Positions 63,858 through 64,000 of a stretch of 64,000 nucleotides of DNA are shown here, in pieces. The position numbers were made by a program, and so were the translations under genes. This DNA comes from Kurthia sibirica (lineage in GTDB: Bacteria; Bacillota; Bacilli; Bacillales_A; Planococcaceae), in the NCBI RefSeq assembly GCF_003143975.1, contig NZ_QFVR01000005.1:1-64000 (forward strand), written 5' to 3'. The notes under the pieces are model-generated. The model had not been told where the DNA came from. It saw only the letters and a program-made list of their open reading frames with translations, and did no database searches. Within the stretch, counting starts at the first letter, position 1. Each line of letters starts with the position of its first letter.

Positions 63858-64000
63858 AGCCTTTTAAGGTGTTTATACGCCCTTTCAAGCATATAATAAC
63901 CTCTAACTACACCTCGCCTCTTAACCATGCTCAAACGGCTGTAAACATTGAAAAACAAAGTGAAGAATTTCTGTGAAATGAAACAATAAAAAAAGACCTG

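Overview
The window is AT-rich DNA from a Gram-positive low-GC bacterium of the order Bacillales. Strong AGGAGG-type ribosome sites, TTG/GTG starts, T-box, S-box and cobalamin riboswitches, a sortase-anchored LPXTG protein and a YitT-family protein all fit. The gene mix (GntP/ketone-body operon, ECF cobalamin importer, LRR surface protein) suggests a Caryophanaceae/Planococcaceae-type organism (Kurthia, Solibacillus or Lysinibacillus relatives), but this is inference. No tRNA, rRNA or CRISPR array was seen.

Region 1 (1-10,100) is a graveyard of mobile and polymorphic-toxin DNA. It holds IS6-family fragments with GGTTCTGTTGCAAAG ends, a broken Rhs/WapA-type toxin gene carrying three small palindromic insertions, immunity genes (one intact DUF2247-like), the 3' half of a rolling-circle plasmid Rep gene, and scraps of MerR, ThiF-like and MocR genes. 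It also holds an acyl-CoA dehydrogenase with an internal deletion and a HEAT-repeat gene cut by an IS6 remnant. Intact genes here include a DUF2785 protein and a YitT-family membrane protein.

Region 2 (10,200-21,300) starts with a large LRR/LPXTG surface-protein gene interrupted by a 608-nt ORF-less group II intron whose exact removal restores the frame. Then come a TetR regulator, an EamA exporter with a divergent AraC regulator, an ISL3 remnant, an alpha/beta hydrolase, a GIY-YIG-like protein, a PAS-chemoreceptor and an SPFH/prohibitin protein with a 41-aa membrane partner.

Region 3 (21,383-27,650) is a TetR-controlled operon for 3-hydroxybutyrate/acetoacetate use: CoA-transferase A and B, GntP permease, 3-hydroxyacyl-CoA dehydrogenase, an SDR dehydrogenase and thiolase.

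Region 4 (28,100-33,170) has a YwaF-type membrane protein, a protein of unknown function, a SWIM/SNF2 helicase and a 52-aa protein.

Region 5 (33,250-39,345) is a cobalamin-riboswitch operon: a secreted alpha/alpha-barrel protein, a DUF4430 lipoprotein, EcfT, a fused double EcfA ATPase and a CbrT-like S component. The first two look like the separated N- and C-terminal halves of animal intrinsic factor/transcobalamin, coupled to an ECF importer. This is the best candidate for an undescribed system.

Region 6 (39,460-50,230) has a subtilisin-like protease, a PadR-like protein, a Trp T-box with trpE-trpG, a DUF4097 protein, a TPR protein, a secreted beta-helix protein, GNAT and ISL3 remnants, and a DinB protein. 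Region 7 (50,355-57,845) is a dicarboxylate locus (response regulator, sensor kinase, TRAP-type binding protein, DctA) with an ars cassette (flavoprotein, arsC, arsR) lying inside it; two near-identical operators tie the flavoprotein to ArsR. Region 8 (57,846-64,000) has a 42-bp tandem repeat, an S-box-controlled cyclase-family protein, a nitronate monooxygenase/FabK-type enzyme, a tyrosine phosphatase, an MBL hydrolase and a PTS EIIC-type membrane protein. The last 140 bases show no gene.
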